Notes under the pieces: model-generated | Told to the model about the DNA's origin: nothing | Databases searched by the model: none | The model's input: the letters and a program-made list of their open reading frames with translations, nothing else | Assembly: GCA_910586485.1 (NCBI GenBank) | Contig: CAJUIA010000047.1 | Span: 1-22,553 of the forward strand | Length of the DNA: 22,553 nt | Origin: an uncultured Acetatifactor sp. | GTDB lineage: Bacteria > Bacillota > Clostridia > Lachnospirales > Lachnospiraceae | Direction: 5' to 3' | Part shown: in pieces, positions 22,429 through 22,553 of the stretch | How positions within the stretch are numbered: the first letter of the stretch is position 1 | Layout of the letters: each line of letters opens with the position of its first letter | Position numbers and translations under genes: made by a program

Positions 22429-22451
22429 TACATAAATTCGCCGCCTGTCAA
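22425..22451 (-). promoter_or_regulatory. promoter of the DUF3781-hydrolase unit
   Basis: On the minus strand a perfect TTGACA (22451-22446) and a perfect TATAAT (22430-22425) are spaced by only 15 bases. The short spacer suggests that an activator or DNA twist is needed. The start would fall inside the palindrome at 22404-22428. Confidence 0.6.
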
Positions 22452-22553
22452 CTAACTGCCTGTTGTAAGTAAAATAGAGCACATAGATTTGTATTCTCAC
22501 GGGAGTTTGACACTTCCTTTTAAACCTCATAACACACAAATCATGTATTTAAG
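22452..22553. other. window-end intergenic sequence
   Basis: The last hundred bases have no reading frame I can support. A plus-strand TTGACA at about 22507-22512 could be part of a rightward promoter, but no good -10 follows at normal spacing. Confidence 0.3.

Noticed and set aside
1..22553. CRISPR arrays, rRNA and tRNA genes, IS elements with terminal repeats
   Set aside because: I saw no repeat-spacer pattern outside coding repeats, no tRNA-like cloverleaf near the recombinase, and no transposase reading frame.

Overview
The window looks like chromosome of a low-to-mid GC Clostridia member, most likely Lachnospiraceae. The evidence is strong GGAGG ribosome sites, a T-box threonyl-tRNA synthetase leader, zinc-ribbon ECF sigma factors, and lipoproteins with Thr/Pro/Glu/Ala-rich stalks ending in CxCGATK-type heads. 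Species is not determinable from the sequence alone.

Layout. (1) Positions 1-2115 are the GC-richer end of an integrative element: two small accessory proteins and a large serine recombinase. The exact right junction is not visible, but it should lie in 2116-2573. That stretch also holds a compact leftward transcription unit with a consensus promoter, a small ORF and a terminator that overlaps the last codons of the recombinase. (2) 2574-3059 is a GNAT acetyltransferase. (3) 3051-6474 is a leftward operon: sigma-A promoter, T-box leader, a threonyl-tRNA synthetase without a TGS domain, a blasticidin/cytidine deaminase-like protein, a RelB-like orphan antitoxin and a DinB-fold protein. (4) 6485-6997 is a tail-anchored unknown protein. 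(5) 7212-10393 is a rightward operon: small ECF sigma factor, six-helix membrane protein, ABC ATPase and ABC-2 permease. (6) 10456-10989 is a Uma2-family nuclease-fold protein. (7) 11070-20200 is the most unusual block, all leftward: a B-box-like zinc membrane protein, a 41-residue leader ORF, a 621-residue sigma factor fused to a transmembrane helix and an outside domain, then five stalked lipoproteins and one leucine-rich-repeat lipoprotein. (8) 20375-22451 holds an aminoglycoside 6'-acetyltransferase-like GNAT, a beta-lactamase-fold serine hydrolase and a DUF3781 protein behind a promoter with an operator-like palindrome.

The best candidate for an undescribed system is block 7. A membrane-spanning sigma factor lies directly upstream of, and co-directional with, a tandem family of lipoproteins. 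Four of these share a nearly invariant C-terminal head interrupted by one sharply variable segment of 23-25 residues. Their stalks are built of short coding repeats. A plausible reading is a surface sensing or adhesion array expressed under its own one-piece transmembrane sigma factor; this is inference, not a known system.
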